Shown piece by piece: positions 28,768-39,614 of a DNA stretch of 64,000 nt (its first letter is position 1; each line of letters starts with the position of its first letter). Location of the stretch: contig CAJNDS010002631.1 in assembly GCA_905221605.1 (NCBI GenBank), positions 248,001 through 312,000 on the forward strand. Direction: 5' to 3'. Source of the DNA: Symbiodinium natans. Taxonomy: Eukaryota > Sar > Dinophyceae > Suessiales > Symbiodiniaceae. The position numbers and the translations under genes are program-made. The notes under the pieces are model-generated. The model was not told the DNA's origin and did not search any database. It saw only the letters and a list, made by a program, of their open reading frames with translations.

Positions 28768-29780
28768 GGAGTTGGCTACTTGCTTTGGTGGCAGTGCTGG
28801 AGAGATGTTTTTCAGGCTTGGAGACAGGCGACGCATGTAACATTCATCCGGTCGGAGACTTAGAAGACCTGGCGCGACCAGCCTGCTGTGGCGCAGCTTC
28901 TCCAATGCCCAGGAGGCTGGCGATGGCTTGGCAACACTCCGCTCAAGATTCGGAGTCGGACCACAGATCCAGAATACCTTTTGCCAATCAAGGCTCATAT
29001 CGCACTTATATAGGACTCGTAAAAACAATGTTTGCATAGCAATACCTGGTCGATGTGCAGGGCTCAGAGTTTTTCCGCACTGCTTCATTGCCTTGGTAGC
29101 CCAACGGTACCCTTTACCACTTTTTTTGATTCTGGGTTTTTTGTAAAGTAAACAACCCCAAAAAGGGTGACACCAAACATCGATCAGCAACGATCCAAGT
29201 CCAAGTCCAAGCCTTAAAAAAACTAGTTCATCAACAGCCAGCAGAAACCCCGAAATTCCCAAGCCCTGAAACTCTGCAGCTTCGAAGGGTGCAAGAGAGT
29301 GTGAACCCACAGTGCTGCAGGAGAAGGAGCTTGGTGCAAAGCGGCTGTGCTCCATGCCCGCCTGCACCTCAGGTTCAAGTCAGCACATCGGCACGGATGG
29401 CTTTCAAGACATGTGTCAAGGGCTTCATGACCTAGACCTGGGTCTTAAAACTTGGTTTAGGGCTTAGCGTTTGGGGTTTAGGGTTTAGGGTTTTGGGTTT
29501 AGGGTTTAGGGTTTAGGGTTACACAGTTTTCTGTCATCCAAGTGTAGGCCCTGAGCCAGGCCCTGAGAATTGAGTCCGAAGCCCCCAACCCTAAACCCTT
29601 GATTGAGCTCTCGAGCTTCTGGCTTGAAGCGCGCTGTATTTGTGGACTTCGCGGGAAACTCAGGCTGCGGACCTTTGTGTTAGAAATCGGATTTAGAGGG
29701 CTTGCGGATTGTTTGGGGCTTAGGCGGCTTGGGGTTGTGGGAGCCTGCTGCAGCTTCTTCAAAACTTTCATCTAGTCCGC

Positions 29781-29877
29781 CTGGTTCTTAGTCGGGAATG
29801 AGGGAATGAGGGCCCTCTTTCATCCCTTAAAGGGTATATATAGGGCCCTCATTCCCCCATTCCCTACTGAGAACCAG
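29781..29877. mobile_element. Family D palindromic element (copy D2)
   Basis: Arms CTGGTTCTTAGTCGGGAATG ... and the reverse complement ending GAGAACCAG, about 36 bp each; the centre CATCCCTTAAAGGGTATA is shared with copy D1. Inner ends are GT and AG. Confidence 0.7.
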
Positions 29878-30639
29878 CCAGTAGTTTCCTCACACCTCAA
29901 TCCGCGAACCCCTGCGAAGGATCGATTCACCAATACCATCAACGTCGTCTCAGGTCGCAGCCCCATGTGAGCACAGGGTTCATATTACTGTTTTTGGTGA
30001 GTGTATATAAGGTTCCTGTTTAATATTGGTGAGTGTATATACTTGGTGTGCTTTTGGGGGTACAAGAAATATATATATATATACATATATATATATACAT
30101 CCTACTTCATGTGAGCACAATTCAGCAAGTGGGCTTCGAAAGTTTGATTTCAGTGTCCTAGTTTTGGGTTTAGGGGTTTCTTCATTTAGATGCCTTGAAG
30201 TCTAGTCTCAGCGTGTTCTTTAGGATTACGAGTTGAAGCATTCCTCACAAGGAACCACGGAAATATACTGGGGATGAATCATGGGATACGAACCATGCGG
30301 GGGCACTTGAAATCACAGACGTGGATTCTTCCAGCACCTGGATGCTTCGCTGTGATGCATTGATGCTTAGGATTCAGGGTTTCGGGTTTGGTTTCAATAC
30401 TTGAACTATCGGGGTTCTCAGGGTTTTTAGACGAGAATAGACGATGTGATAGTGTGTAAACTCTCACAGACATTGAGTCCTAGATGTCCAGAGCCTTGGT
30501 CAGCGAGTTAGCCTCAGTTCATGAGTAGGGGGGTGGGGCGGGGGGAGGAGAAGGGCGTATGCCTTCCTTTAAGGTTATCAGGTTCCAGCGCAAGCACGGT
30601 TCTTGAAACCTGGAGAGCATGTAGAGGGACAGAAAGCAG

Positions 30640-31170
30640 AGTATGAAAACTTCTACTCAATTACGAAGTAAAAAAAAAACTGAGGGACGGACTCACATCT
30701 GACTAGCATCTGAGAGAAGTATACAGGAAAAAGCAATTACCCTTAAAGCTGATTACCTCTTAGGCTATAGAGGAATTCAGGTGTACACGAAATGGACTTC
30801 CTAAAAAAACATGTGCGCATTCCTCTTCAAGTATAGAGGGGAAAAAGCCATTTGTGCTCAAGAAATACAGGTATTCCTAGCCCACTATAGAGGAGGAAAT
30901 AGAGGCTTTCCTATTGAAATTCCAAGGAATTCGACATTTGCTTCTGAAATCTAGGAAGCACATGGCCGCCCCACGAACATCTAGAGGAAGTAGGGGATCT
31001 CTTCTGTTAACATATGGAGGACATAGAGTGTAGGGTACATACCTAGAGGAATGAAGGTTTCGCATGAGAACATCGAGGGACGATGAGCTCAACCACGTAA
31101 ATGTTGACTGTTATGCTGGAAATAGAGGTTTCCTACTGAAATGTGCAGGAAACAGTGGTTTTCCAAGAAA
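30640..31170 (+). repeat. Degenerate ATAGAGGAA / TTCCT repeat
   Basis: Phrases like TATAGAGGA, TAGAGGTTTCCTACTGAAAT and ATGTGCAGGAA recur every 40-60 bp, strongly diverged. Confidence 0.4.
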
Positions 31171-31549
31171 ATAAGGAGGTCCTCGAACAGCCTCCCCACC
31201 CTCCCACCCCCACCCCCCTTCCCCACCCCGACAAAAAAACCACGAGGCGAGCAAAACAACTCCACTGTCCATCGTCAGAACGGCCCGAGGGTAATGACGG
31301 CCCCAAAGAGAGTCTCAGGATCCTTAGAAATCCCGCAAGAAACCACTGAGACTTCAGAAGACAGGCGAAGCCTTTCGTCCGACCGTGATCAACCACAGCA
31401 CGAACGTGTAGGAGCCTCGGGGGGTGCTCCGATCCCAGTGGGTTTTCGGTGATGGGATGTTATGGATCTAGAGGTTGGCTGTGCGATGTCAGCGTGGCCC
31501 TCCTCTGTCATTCTCAGGATCTGCACGAGGGATATAGGAACTCGCCGCA

Positions 31550-31813
31550 ATGACCCGAACACACATGGAATCCTCACATGGAAGATTGGGGGAGTTTGAA
31601 GACACAGGGTGTTCATGGCTTGCCGTTCAGGATGTTGACTTCTGGAAAACTCTTTCGGAGTTTATTGACATTGAGGAGGTAGGGCTCTGCGTGAAAATGT
31701 TGGAAGTTCTGTGTGGGTGTCTTCTGGTGATGGTATCCTGGGGGACTTCTTCAGTAAGCTTGGAAACTCATCAAAGACCCACGAAACCGCCCCCGGGACA
31801 CCATCACAAGTAA
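31550..31813 (+). CDS. Candidate ORF, 87 aa
   Basis: ATG frame MTRTHMESSHGRLGEFEDTG, then VDFWKTLSEFIDIEEVGLCV and a hydrophobic run, ending at TAA. Acidic first half. It overlaps the minus candidate below; probably only one of the two is real. Confidence 0.35.
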   Translation: MTRTHMESSHGRLGEFEDTGCSWLAVQDVDFWKTLSEFIDIEEVGLCVKMLEVLCGCLLVMVSWGTSSVSLETHQRPTKPPPGHHHK

Positions 31814-32033
31814 GCAACCTGCATTGATATCTTGGGTTCTTCAGGTTTCCCTTCTTATAAGCGGCTGAGTCTCCAATAATTTGGTGAAGAGAGCTAGTAC
31901 CAAGAGAAAGAGAGAAGGACCCAGCCTGTGACCTTTGCAGCTCTTGAGGATATCCAAAAGAGGGCAACCTTCGGTTTCTCAACCCGCCATACAAGCCCTC
32001 GCCTACACCATCAACCCTGGGCCCTAAATTCAC
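31662..32033 (-). CDS. Candidate ORF, 123 aa
   Basis: ATG frame MNLGPRVDGVGEGLYGGLRN, then SSLHQIIGDSAAYKKGNLKN and VPGAVSWVFDEFPSLLKKSP. It starts next to a TTTAGGG run at 32043-32065. Unknown product. Confidence 0.38.
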   Translation of the reverse strand: MNLGPRVDGVGEGLYGGLRNRRLPSFGYPQELQRSQAGSFSLSLGTSSLHQIIGDSAAYKKGNLKNPRYQCRLLTCDGVPGAVSWVFDEFPSLLKKSPRIPSPEDTHTELPTFSRRALPPQCQ

Positions 32034-32092
32034 ATTGCCTTTTTAGGGTTTAGGGTTTAGGGTTTGATCTCCCGTTTACCATGCGAGCAATT

Positions 32093-32227
32093 TGGGTCGT
32101 GGAGAAGCTGATAAGGATGAACAGTTGGAGGAGGGCTTGCTGGCTTGTTCCAACCATCTTCCCCCAGAAAAAGGCTCCAAGCTGGGGGGCCCTGGGTTGT
32201 CTGCAGCAGATGCTCTGTTGAATAAAA
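32093..32227 (+). CDS. Exon, unknown gene
   Basis: Reads NLGRGEADKDEQLEEGLLAC SNHLPPEKGSKLGGPGLSAA DALLN before running into CCCTAAA units. Strongly acidic and protein-like. No clear donor was seen before the array. Confidence 0.4.
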
Positions 32228-32471
32228 CCCTAAACCCTAAACCCTAAACCCAGTGTAGAGACTACAGTAGTATACCTCCAGCTGCGGCCAGGCTTAGCTC
32301 GGTGGCTGTGTGGTGGCCGCAGTGGGTGGACTTTATGTTCAAGGAGAGTATAAGCTTCAGTTGCGTCCTTACATAGGGTTTAGGGTTTAGGGTTCAGGGT
32401 TTAGGGTTTAGGGTTAGGTTTCGAGTCGAAGTTACGGTTGTAGGGTGGAAGTTTGTAGCATTTCGTAGCTT

Positions 32472-32939
32472 ATGAGGTTTCAGCTTGCATTGCAGGGTTG
32501 GAGCCCTATCCTGTGTAGCAGCAGATGGAAAGGTGCTTGTGAAGGTAGGGATGATTGGCTTTGCAGGTGGCAGAAGCAAGAATTGGGTAGCATTTGCGCC
32601 GAATTTCTCGCTCTCACATGCTTTGGCAGCTTTTTGTCTGCAATTCGTCTTGCAGATGTCAGGCATCAACATTCAAGATGTAGAGCTGCTCAGTTGCAAG
32701 CTTGGGCGACGCAGAATCGGATACGCAATAACTCTGTGAGATCTGCGCTGCACTTGGCGCAGCCCACGGCTAGATGCGAAAACCGCAAAGAACCGCAAAA
32801 GGCTCATCAAAACGAGCGCGCGAATGGTGGTGCTGACACCGGCGCGGCAGAGTCCAGCCCAGGACTGAGGACAAAGAAAATGGCTGCAACGATTGGCTGC
32901 TACTGTCGCCGTGGCAGCATGGGCTTTGCCCGAAGATGA
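32472..32939 (+). CDS. Candidate ORF region, frame undecided
   Basis: The 155-codon ATG frame (QLQAWATQNRIRNNSVRSAL, ERANGGADTGAAESSPGLRT) overlaps a second ATG frame at 32485-32739 (VAADGKVLVKVGMIGFAGGR, LQMSGINIQDVELLSCKLGR). An intron switching between the two would explain both. No family recognised. Confidence 0.35.
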   Translation: MRFQLALQGWSPILCSSRWKGACEGRDDWLCRWQKQELGSICAEFLALTCFGSFLSAIRLADVRHQHSRCRAAQLQAWATQNRIRNNSVRSALHLAQPTARCENRKEPQKAHQNERANGGADTGAAESSPGLRTKKMAATIGCYCRRGSMGFARR

Positions 32940-33263
32940 CATCAGCAGCTGCTCATGTTAGACGTCAGCAGCAAGAACGCTGCCCCAAACCCTGCAAGAG
33001 TTCGGCATCGGCCACGTTGCGCAAACGATGATGATGGAATCCAGGAACTGAGGCTTATGAGTAGGATTTGCCTAGGAGAGCGCCTCTTTCAGTAGGTTGG
33101 TTAACCTTGGCGTACACGCCTGGCGCTACTAATCACTATAACAGAGACGGGCTTGACACCAATGCAAAAGCACCCACGTAATTTCTGTAGCACTGCGACT
33201 TCGCGAAGGGCAAAGTTGTAGAGGGGGTACCATGCCAAGCGCTCTGAAGACTATTTTGTTGAC

Positions 33264-33494
33264 TTGCATCTTGGAGCTAGTGTCATTAAAAGCCAAAACT
33301 ACTATTACTATCAATCTGGAGGGGTCGATGTGTATATTTTGGAGACATTAGAGTTGCACGATTCAAGCGGCTTTCTACACGGTCAATTACCTTTTAATAG
33401 AGCTGGCCCCGCTCGAATGAAATTAGACAAAAAAACTCGACGGGTTGACTTGTATATTCGGAAACATTACGTTATGCTAACTTTTTTGTCTTGA
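33264..33494 (+). CDS. AT-rich ORF of possible foreign or organelle origin
   Basis: Reads SGGVDVYILETLELHDSSGF and MKLDKKTRRVDLYIRKHYVM. Codon usage is A/T-ending, unlike other exons here. Not recognised as any organelle protein; origin is a guess from composition. Confidence 0.3.
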   Translation: MHLGASVIKSQNYYYYQSGGVDVYILETLELHDSSGFLHGQLPFNRAGPARMKLDKKTRRVDLYIRKHYVMLTFLS

Positions 33495-33888
33495 AAAAGA
33501 AGTTAGTTGATGCACTTATCCTTGTAGCAGCCTTCCTCCTCACTGAACTATTATTCTGAGGGCACTGGGCCTTCAAATAGAATAGCCTTCCTCCTCATTT
33601 TACTATTCCGAGGAGCAGGCCTGTAAATGTGTATTTCTCCACTACACATCTCCTCGCCGAGACGTCATGGGGGATGTGTGAGTATTTACGTATATACATG
33701 CCTATGTTATATGCATGCAGAGGACTATAGTCTGCAACCCACTTTGGCACGAAACTGTGCGCATGAGAACAGCAATCGGTGACTAGAGGACGGGTGACGG
33801 GTGCGTGATTCGAGTCCTGCATTCCTATTTTGCCAGGGGGTTCGGCCTGCAGGGCTAAACCCGCAAACCGTACAGCTTTCGATTTTTG

Positions 33889-33977
33889 GGTTTATGAAAA
33901 TGAGGGATCCCTAATGTAGACCCCCAAACAGTGGATTCCCTTACCATAAGGACCCCAATATCTCGTAAATCCCCCAT
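33889..33977 (+). mobile_element. Family A inverted-repeat element (copy A6)
   Basis: GTTTATGAAAATGAGGGATC ...CAATATCTCGTAAATCCCCC. The arms match each other directly. Confidence 0.65.
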
Positions 33978-34313
33978 TTGGAGACTTATGTCCTACGAGG
34001 GGCCGTGTCAGACTGGACCAGGAGCCAGTGGAGATCCGCACCGGCAACAATGGCAGCACCAAGAGGACCTTTTGGCTTCCGTTTTTTTCAGGCTTTGGGT
34101 TGGGGGTTGAAGAAATCGCATGTCTCAGGCTTTTGGGTTGGGGGTTGAAGAAAACGGGATTTCCCGAATGCGTAGCGGAGGGCTCCCGTGTTAAGAGTTG
34201 GGGGCTTCATCGACAGCGTTCCAAAGCATCCGAAATCGTTTCACAGCGTTCGCGCGTGTCTCCCATCAGCCTGAGAAAACCCAGAGCTGTGGCATCGCTT
34301 TGGGCTTTTCTGT

Positions 34314-34380
34314 GTTTAGGGTTTAGGGTTTAGGGTTTAGGGTTCAGGGTTCAGGGTTTAGGGTTTTGGGTTTTGGGTCA
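34314..34380 (+). repeat. TTTAGGG array
   Basis: Four TTTAGGG, two TTCAGGG, then TTTTGGG units. A nearby direct duplication (about 34088-34152) doubles a phrase with GGGTTGGGGGTTGAAGAAA. Confidence 0.85.
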
Positions 34381-34469
34381 CGAGGATGAGTCTCAAAATG
34401 CGGACAGTCATGAGGCAGGTGGGTAGTTGTCGTCACTTTTGAACTTCGTGTCCGCATGCCCAGGGTCTT

Positions 34470-35084
34470 TCACTGTTTGGGGCCTACGCTGGCACAACTG
34501 TGAAGTTCGCGTGAATCCATGTTGAGCGACAGATACATCAGCTTATGGAGTCGCAAGGCACATGACCTGCCCCGGAATGAACTTTTGAATCGTTGGAAGT
34601 TTCTCAGTCGCGAGGCTAACCCTAAAGCTGGCTGCAGTCCTTGGGAATAGTTCGGGCAAGCCTGCCCCTCACAACGAATTACTGCTTGAACTGGCCATCT
34701 CTTTGATGGCATGCTGCTGCATATAAACCCTAAACCCTAAACCCTAAACTCTTTGTCTAGGCAGCCCTGAAGGCATCTTGTTGGTGAGAGGACTTCCTTG
34801 GCAAGTATTTGGGCATTGTAGTGTTTGAGCGCTTGGGACATAAGTGTGCCAGTGTGGCCGAAGCCTACGCGCTCATTGAGGAGAGTACTGCGCCCATCTT
34901 CGACCTTGAAGACAATACCCAACCCCTAAACCCTAAACCCTAAACCCTAAACCCTGGAATCAGCTTCACCTTTGTGCCCAGACGTGTGTGGGAATTTGAT
35001 GTTGCAGGATTAGACCTTGCGAGATGCTCAGCGCGATTAAGAAGGTGCGCCCCTCACAGTAAAGGGCTTTGTTGCAAAGAGTCA
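34470..35084 (-). CDS. Gene O: spliced gene with telomere-repeat introns
   Basis: Exons in sense order: 34984-35084, 34750-34925 and 34470-34716 (stop TGA). Pieces: CEGRTFLIALSISQGLILQH; GIVFKVEDGRSTLLNERVGF GHTGTLMSQALKHYNAQILA; SMPSKRWPVQAVIRCEGQAC; LYLSLNMDSRELHSCASVG. Exon 2 begins right after TTTAG of an array and ends GA|GTTTAGGG of the next; the intron 34717-34749 is only 33 nt, three and a half heptamers plus TATATGCAG. Exons 2 and 3 are each long, independently open in the frames the splice requires (phase 2). Exon 1 is less certain. 173 aa in total; no family recognised. Plus-strand blocks near 35000-35290 (QMQGYTLQGLIAVCKDQTLE) are the competing signal for exon 1. Confidence 0.58.
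34717..34749 (-). repeat. 33-nt telomeric intron of gene O
   Basis: Sense strand: GTTTAGGG repeated, then TTTATATGCAG. Confidence 0.65.
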
Positions 35085-35094
35085 CTTGCAGCCA

Positions 35095-35173
35095 GGGTTT
35101 AGGGTTTAGGATTTAGGGTTTAGGGTTTAGGGTTTAGGGTTTAGGGTTTAGGGTTTAGGGTTTAGGGTTTAGG
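35095..35173 (+). repeat. TTTAGGG array
   Basis: About eleven units, one GATTTAGGG variant. Followed by a plus-strand block 35179-35288 that is open and protein-like (LIAVCKDQTLELQVHKALWY). Confidence 0.9.
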
Positions 35174-35729
35174 GGGTCAGCAACAGATGCAGGGATACAC
35201 GCTGCAGGGGTTGATTGCAGTCTGCAAAGACCAAACATTGGAACTCCAAGTCCACAAAGCTTTGTGGTACTTTACTGTAACTTTAGATCCTTAGCTTTTT
35301 TGGGTTTATTGGATTTCTTAATAAGGCAGCTAAACTTTTAATTTTTAGCTACCCTTCTGAGTCTAGCTAAGAAAGAATCGTGATTTTGAGACACCGATCG
35401 TCAGCCTGCGTTCTTGTGTTAAGGGGCGTGGGTGCCCTCTACCGGTATTTGCACTTGACGGCCAGCCTGACATACTACGCGACAAACGGATGACTCTAAG
35501 ATAGCTCGCCGACTGGCATGCAGGTTCGGGAGGTGCTTTGAGTACCTTTAAGGATCTGAAAAGTTGATCAACCCTAAACCCTAAACCCCAACCCCTCAGC
35601 CCTAAGCCCTAAACCCTAAACCCTAAGCAGGTTGACTGTACACCGCAACATGAGTCTTGAGGCCAAGTACCCAGCGATCACGGAGGAGGAAGAGGCCTTC
35701 ATGTCAAAGTCGGGTTTCATAGTCCTACC

Positions 35730-35942
35730 TCCTACTCCTGCTCCACTCTTGCTGCTACTGCTGCCACTGCTGCAGTGTCTACTGCAGCTAGTACTGCAGC
35801 TGCAGGTCCTTCTCCTACTCCAACTCCTACTCCTTCTACTCCTACGCCGACTCCTACTCCTGCTGCTACTGCTGCTACTACGGTCACTGCTACTGCTCGT
35901 GCAACTGCTACTGGTACTGCTACTGCTACTGCTTGCTACTAC
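35730..35942 (+). repeat. CTG/CTA triplet microsatellite
   Basis: Mixed TACTGC, CTCCTA and TGCTAC units. The Leu-rich and Thr-Pro-rich frames are artefacts. 35950-36240 downstream is AT-rich with no gene seen. Confidence 0.8.
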
Positions 35943-36637
35943 GACCAGTGTATTCCTGTATCACTGTATTATCTACAAAATTTCTACATTACTTACGATA
36001 TTACTATATATTGCTATATTCCCATTTTGAGAGATTATTATGTGACGACGTGTGTAGGACCTTTGCGGCTATTTAAGAATGCCTTGGGCTATAGCTTTGC
36101 AAGCTTTGGGTTTCGAAATTTTTAAGTTCTGCCTGAAATGAAAGAGAGCGGTTTTGTGTGTGCCAGAATACCTTAATGTCTATGAATGTTGGAGATTAAT
36201 TTGTTGAACTTGGTTTACCTGTACGGGGCATTTTGGAAATATCAGAATTGACAAACATCAAATTGATCTTTCAGCCGTTGCTTGACCTTGAACATTTTTG
36301 TGGTCTCACAAAACCTAAATCTTTGAAGTGTGAAAACCTTGAAAACGGTAAAAGCTGTATAATTCTAGGGCTTCCAATTTTTTCAGTATGTTCCTCTAAG
36401 CGAAACTTGAGATCCAGCTTGGACAATATACTTGGTAACATCTGGTCCCGAACAATACAGCTGGATGTCAGCCCGCATCAAGCTTTCGCCAGGCCATTTC
36501 CGTTCCACTTCAGTGTCTGTGCTTGGCAATCTTCGACGCGATCCTCGTTCATATGCTGCAGGCCGATGAGAAGAGGATAATGCCCCAGAATGCGTCCAAG
36601 CTTCGTTACGATTTGTACTTGAGGGCTTTCGGTTTGG

Positions 36638-36829
36638 ATGCGTTGTCACCGTTCGCATGTTTGGGGCTTACCGATAGACCCCGGATCTGCAATGCAACAT
36701 GATCTTCGCATCTTTTGTTCTGGTTGCCGACGGAAAGTTTCCATGTGCGCTGTGGCCTGGAGAAACAAGTCATTGTGGTGCGGAACCTGCACCGAAACCG
36801 AAATGGCAAATCGCAGATCCCTAAATTAG
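36638..36829 (+). CDS. Candidate zinc-binding-like exon
   Basis: Reads HDLRIFCSGCRRKVSMCAVA WRNKSLWCGTCTETEMANRR, with two CxxC pairs about 19 residues apart (FCSGC and WCGTC), ending at TAG. The spacing suits a zinc ribbon, but no specific family is recognised. A TTTAGGG array lies at 36984-37032. Confidence 0.38.
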   Translation: MRCHRSHVWGLPIDPGSAMQHDLRIFCSGCRRKVSMCAVAWRNKSLWCGTCTETEMANRRSLN

Positions 36830-37916
36830 AAGTCTGCTTCTGAAGATATCTAAAGACATTAAACTAGGAGACCCGAAACGCCTGAGTCACCTGTGTCTGC
36901 AGAGGGGTTGCATTTGGTCGCTGCTCGTGTTTGCAAGTAAATGTTGACGATCACGTGCAGAATGTCTGGCACGGCCGAAATATTTAGGGTTTAGGGTTTA
37001 GGGTTTAGGGTTTAGGGTTTAGGGTTTAGGGTCCCAATTGGAGGTGCTGTCCCCGGATGGCCACTGGCTGCGGATAAAGGAGTCGATCTGCAATGCTGGA
37101 AGCCCTGGGTAGTGTGTGGATGAGGGTGGGTGGGTATGCATAGCATGGCCTTAAGGAATTCCACAAGGTCACAGGATTCTCAGGTTGCGCGTGAAATTCG
37201 TGCATCGTGAAGAAGGCAATAACAAGCAAGGTTTTTCAGAACGCTCGCGAAGCCACAAAAAGGCCCTGAATCCCTTCAGCTACTTTTGCTCGCGTGCTTC
37301 AACTTCTTCCAGAGGCGAAATCTTCCAGCTGCAGTCCAAAGGGAATCTTGTGCAGGGGCATGTGGCTTCGGGATGAATGATTATGGCTTGGGGCTCACCT
37401 CAGAATGGGATAGTTGAAGAAACGCTTGTTGAGTTTAGTTGGGGCTGTGTCATGTGGGGAAGGGGCCGAAGGTGGTTGAGGGCAGCACGTTAGGGTTCTA
37501 CAGTATTGCGGAAGCGTTTCGGGAAGTTAAGTCAAGCAACCTGGATATTCCCTTCCCCCCCAGAAGGGTGCACTGAGGCACTGTGGGAGTCCAGAGTAAC
37601 GGGGCCAACATGGAGCAAAAACTAGGCAGACATCACTTCTGAGGTTCTCAGGCATTCAAAGAAACCTAGCTATTGCACGGGCACATACAGATCTTTTGTC
37701 GCAACACTCACAAACATCGGCTTTGCTCGGACCACGCTAACAGAGCCTGCAGATAGAGTATAAGTTCAAAGGTAAGATTATTATGATTACTACTTATGAT
37801 TATTCTTGTTATTCATATGGTTATTACTCTTATGATTATTACGATTATGATTATTATTATCTTTAATATGCTTATTATGAAGTTTAGCTGCGAGCACAAT
37901 TGTGCTCACAAGACCC

Positions 37917-38049
37917 TTGGCACGACCTCTGAAGGCCTTGAAGCCCTCTCAAGGCCACCTTTCGCCAGAAGAGCGCCATCACCACGAGAATACTTCAAAG
38001 CTACAGCTCGGGGCCCCAGACGTCTACTAGTTGCTTAAGAACCCAAAAA

Positions 38050-38086
<37 letters not shown>

Positions 38087-38099
38087 GTCATATATATGC

Positions 38100-38133
<34 letters not shown>

Positions 38134-38313
38134 TTCCTTCTTAAGGGTAATATAAGGGTTATTGTTTCTGTTTATTCTTTTTGGGGTTCTTAGGTTCTTA
38201 GGCACATAGCACACGTGGGAAGCTACAGTCGGAGTTGCGCAAGCCAGGGCTTGAGAGGGACCCTCAAGGCTGGTGGCCATGCCAGGATGGGCTATTTCGG
38301 CCTTAAGGTCAAG
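37917..38313 (+). CDS. Two exons around a family E element
   Basis: Upstream block (about 37926-38018) reads SEGLEALSRPPFARRAPSPR EYFKATARGP; downstream block (about 38206-38313) reads GSYSRSCASQGLRGTLKAGG HARMGYFGLKVK and ends AAG|GTAGAATTG, where the 45-bp tandem array begins. The upstream block ends at CCCCA|GACGTC, a possible GA donor. Product not recognised. Confidence 0.4.
38024..38200 (+). mobile_element. Family E inverted-repeat element with TA microsatellites (copy E1)
   Basis: CTACTAGTTGCTTAAGAACC at one end and GGGGTTCTTAGGTTCTTAGG at the other, with two TA runs (38055-38080, 38101-38131) inside. The same arms flank copy E2 at 55176-55300. Confidence 0.65.
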
Positions 38314-38750
38314 GTAGAATTGATGAACCCTAAAAGGGGCCTTTTAAGGGATCTAAAAAGGGCCTTTTAAGGGATTGTAGGGTAGAATTGATGAGCCCTT
38401 TTAAAGGGTCTTTTGAGGGATTGTAGGGTGTAGTTGATGAACCCTTTTAAAGGGTCTTTTAAGGGATTGTAGGGTGTAATTGATGAACCCTTTTAAAGGG
38501 CCTTTTTAAGGGATGATAGGGTATAATTGATGAACCCGGTAAAGGGCCCTTTAAGGGATTTTAGGGTATAATTGATGAACCCTGTAAAGGGCCTTTTGAG
38601 GGATGATGGGGTATGATGAATCCTGTAAAGGGCCTTTTAAGGGATTATGGGGTATGATGAACCCTATAAGGGGCCTTCTGTTTCCCGGGATTATAGGGTA
38701 TAATTGATGAACCCTATAAAGGGCCTTTTAAGGGACTATGGGGTATGATT
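38314..38750 (+). repeat. Tandem array of a 41-47-bp unit
   Basis: About nine units of the type GGTATAATTGATGAACCC-TATAAAGGGCCTTTTAAGGG ATTATAG. Unit centres are palindromic (CCCTTTTAAAGGG). Single units occur at about 4958-5010 and 57556-57595. Confidence 0.85.
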
Positions 38751-39100
38751 GCCCATCCTGGTGTTCAGTCACTTTGGTCACTACTCTGTGGGTTCAGGTT
38801 TGCCTGTGTCCAGGGCTTGTGTCCAGGGCTTGAGGTGAAAAATCTACAGGGGCCCAAAGCAACTTCAGAGCGACAAGCTTGCCTGGCTTTGGAACAATCC
38901 GAAAAATGCCCGTCACCCAATACGTGTTCATGTTCACATTCAGCACACAGGACACAGTAAGCCTGCAGTAAGCTTAGAAGCGGAGTTCGCAAGTTTCTTG
39001 CTCCATTGCTTAGTGCCCTGCTCCCACCACGTGCTTTGCTCTGATCCACTGAGGCTCGTGTGCTGTGATTTGCTTGCAGGAGGCCTCCGCACGAGCCCAA
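38745..39100 (-). CDS. Candidate Cys-rich exon, strand uncertain
   Basis: Minus frame: AYCVLCAECEHEHVLGDGHF SDCSKARQACRSEVALGPC, with CxxCxxC followed by two His and more Cys, zinc-binding in appearance, after a TGCAG acceptor. The plus frame (GLEVKNLQGPKATSERQACL) is an alternative that would continue the gene at 37917-38313. Confidence 0.32.
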
Positions 39101-39253
39101 ATGCAGAGTGTATGTGAGTTAGACTTCAGGGTTTGGGGGATTTGGGATGATTATCTATTTTACACTCCAGGTGCAGGGTGCTGAAGACTCCCCCCCAATT
39201 GCAGGATTACAGTGGTTGAAGTGGTTAACGTGGTTAAAGTGGTTACCACCAAG

Positions 39254-39393
39254 TATGGGTAGAAGCCGATGAGAGAACCCCCCTCAACCATCTCACCCAA
39301 CAACCCAAATCCCTGTGGAACACCAAGGCCGCCTACTTGCAGAGCCTGCGGAAGAGCTGCCTCGCTAAGACGCCCCGCATGCAGAAGTGCGGA
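39254..39393 (+). CDS. Exon with GTTTAG donor, unknown gene
   Basis: After ACCACCAAG: WVEADERTPLNHLTQQPKSL WNTKAAYLQSLRKSCLAKTP RMQKCG, then GTTTAGGGGG. The following intron holds family B copy B4. 46 open codons of strongly protein-like sequence. Confidence 0.48.
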
Positions 39394-39436
39394 GTTTAGG
39401 GGGCTTCGGGGTTTCGGGTGGGGGGGGTCTGGTTTG

Positions 39437-39531
39437 GGATGTTCCCCCTTATAGTAACAGTCCGGATCGGGAATACGGTACCCCCTGTTATAGTCCCGTT
39501 TAAGGACTGTTAGTATAAGGGGGGACTATCC
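39437..39531. mobile_element. Family B inverted-repeat element (copy B4)
   Basis: GGGATGTTCCCCCTTATAGT ...GGACTGTTAGTATAAGGGGG. GGTACC near the centre. Confidence 0.7.
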
Positions 39532-39614
39532 CAAGGTGTGGCCTTCAACCGTTTCAAACCCCCAGCCCTTCTAAGCCGAGCCACTACTGCGAGCCAGTTC
39601 AAGTTGTCAGATTG

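Larger units (their letters stand above)
29040..31540. other. Stretch without a supported gene
   Basis: Contains a TTTAGGG array (29475-29520), element D2, a duplicated GGTGAGTGTATATA phrase (about 29996 and 30032), a TA microsatellite (30070-30100), and the degenerate ATAGAGGA-type repeat at 30640-31170. Frames present are short and unsupported. Confidence 0.5.

Noticed and set aside
28762-29367. The longest open frame (201 codons, minus) as a gene
   Set aside because: It includes untypical His/Arg/Ser-rich stretches and Lys-rich text from a T-run, and its sense region overlaps plus-strand exon-like blocks. It remains possible but is not preferred.
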